From the NCBI GenBank assembly GCA_903906695.1, contig CAIVLG010000179.1, positions 1-44,501 on the forward strand: a stretch of 44,501 nt of DNA, read 5' to 3'. The DNA comes from an uncultured beta proteobacterium (GTDB lineage: Bacteria; Pseudomonadota; Gammaproteobacteria; Burkholderiales; Burkholderiaceae_C). Within the stretch, counting starts at the first letter, position 1. The number at the start of each line of letters is the position of its first letter. The notes beneath the pieces are model-generated. The model was not told the origin of the DNA. It searched no databases and saw nothing but the letters and a program-made list of their open reading frames with translations. The position numbers were made by a program, and so were the translations under genes. Positions 44,303 to 44,501 of the stretch are shown piece by piece.

Positions 44303-44344
44303 ACGGCGCAACCCAATTCTCTCTGCCCGTTGGAAACTGCGCTG

Positions 44345-44501
44345 TTGAACGGGGGTGAGGCCGACCCCCGAAAGATCATCCCGATCGTTCCGGCACAGGC
44401 CAGTGGGGAACTGATCTCCCTGTACGCCTCGCACCAAAGAATCTACCCGCGCAGCACCAGTGGAGTATTCAGCAGCTGGCGCTGGGCGATGGTCTGGCTG
44501 A
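44345..44501 (+). CDS. ccoG: Cytochrome c oxidase accessory protein CcoG, N-terminal part
   Basis: The window ends inside this gene. The visible 52 codons contain RKIIPIVPAQASGEL, then LYASHQRIYPRSTSGVFSSW and RWAMVWL, the typical N-terminus of CcoG/RdxA/FixG. This is an Fe-S membrane protein that reduces copper(II) for cbb3 oxidase assembly. No ATG or GTG exists in frame between the ccoP stop and this conserved part, so the start must be TTG, either at 44345 (chosen, giving MNGGEADPRK) or at 44330. The frame is the same as that of ccoP. Confidence 0.88.
   Translation, partial: MNGGEADPRKIIPIVPAQASGELISLYASHQRIYPRSTSGVFSSWRWAMVWL

Noticed and set aside
1-44501. tRNA, rRNA, CRISPR arrays, phage or insertion-sequence genes
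   Set aside because: None was recognised on either strand; the only repeats seen are the liv intergenic palindromes.

Overview
The window looks like a chromosomal segment of a betaproteobacterium, probably Burkholderiales and close to Comamonadaceae. This rests on overall gene content and on the flavour of several proteins: LpdV-type E3, class I Fe-S fumarase, a small Trp-rich protein, PilU, the FixNOQP-type oxidase and the dapC-dapD pairing. GC is high throughout, and no rRNA, tRNA, CRISPR, phage or IS transposase was seen. The placement is an inference and was not tested by any search.

Layout. (1) 1-6075: the end of a branched-chain 2-oxoacid dehydrogenase operon (bkdB end, lpdV), a Crp/Fnr-type regulator, and livHMGF for branched-chain amino acid import. 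Palindromic repeats lie between the liv genes. Uptake and oxidation of Leu/Ile/Val sit side by side. (2) 6375-6985: a Phd/ParE-type toxin-antitoxin pair. (3) 7013-15257: a molybdenum-hydroxylase locus (YgfK-like, SsnA-like, XdhD-like) in which every protein is a trimmed version of its E. coli relative. The FAD/NAD(P) modules are missing both as a domain and as a gene. The hydroxylase and amidohydrolase genes are tightly coupled behind rarA and pap. (4) 15342-20565: a four-gene plus-strand glycan module (unknown helical protein, fused two-domain glycosyltransferase, methyltransferase, UDP-GlcNAc 2-epimerase) inserted between minus-strand housekeeping genes. (5) 20699-27192: ABC-F ATPase, prmB, pilU, dapD, dapC and a 45-residue Cys-rich protein, all on the minus strand. 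(6) 27391-34645: a LuxR-type regulator with a degenerate receiver, a PilZ protein, fumarase, acetyl-CoA synthetase, a monohaem cytochrome c, a small Trp-rich protein and ilvD. (7) 34772-38444: lgt, a divergent crotonase, malonyl-CoA synthetase and a universal stress protein. (8) 38546-44501: the cbb3 oxidase locus ccoI-ccoS-ccoNOQP-ccoG, with a perfect FNR/ANR box before ccoN.

How the genes work together. The organism appears to be a respiratory heterotroph using amino acids and short-chain acids (BCKDH, Acs, MatB, fumarase). It has a high-affinity terminal oxidase for low oxygen and type IV pilus/c-di-GMP functions. The most unusual part is region 3. The hydroxylase has its two 2Fe-2S clusters but no FAD subunit, and the YgfK-like protein keeps the dihydroorotate-dehydrogenase-like barrel and an eight-Cys ferredoxin domain but lacks the FAD/NAD(P)H domain. 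This suggests a flavoprotein-free variant of the E. coli ygfK-ssnA-ygfM-xdhD pathway.
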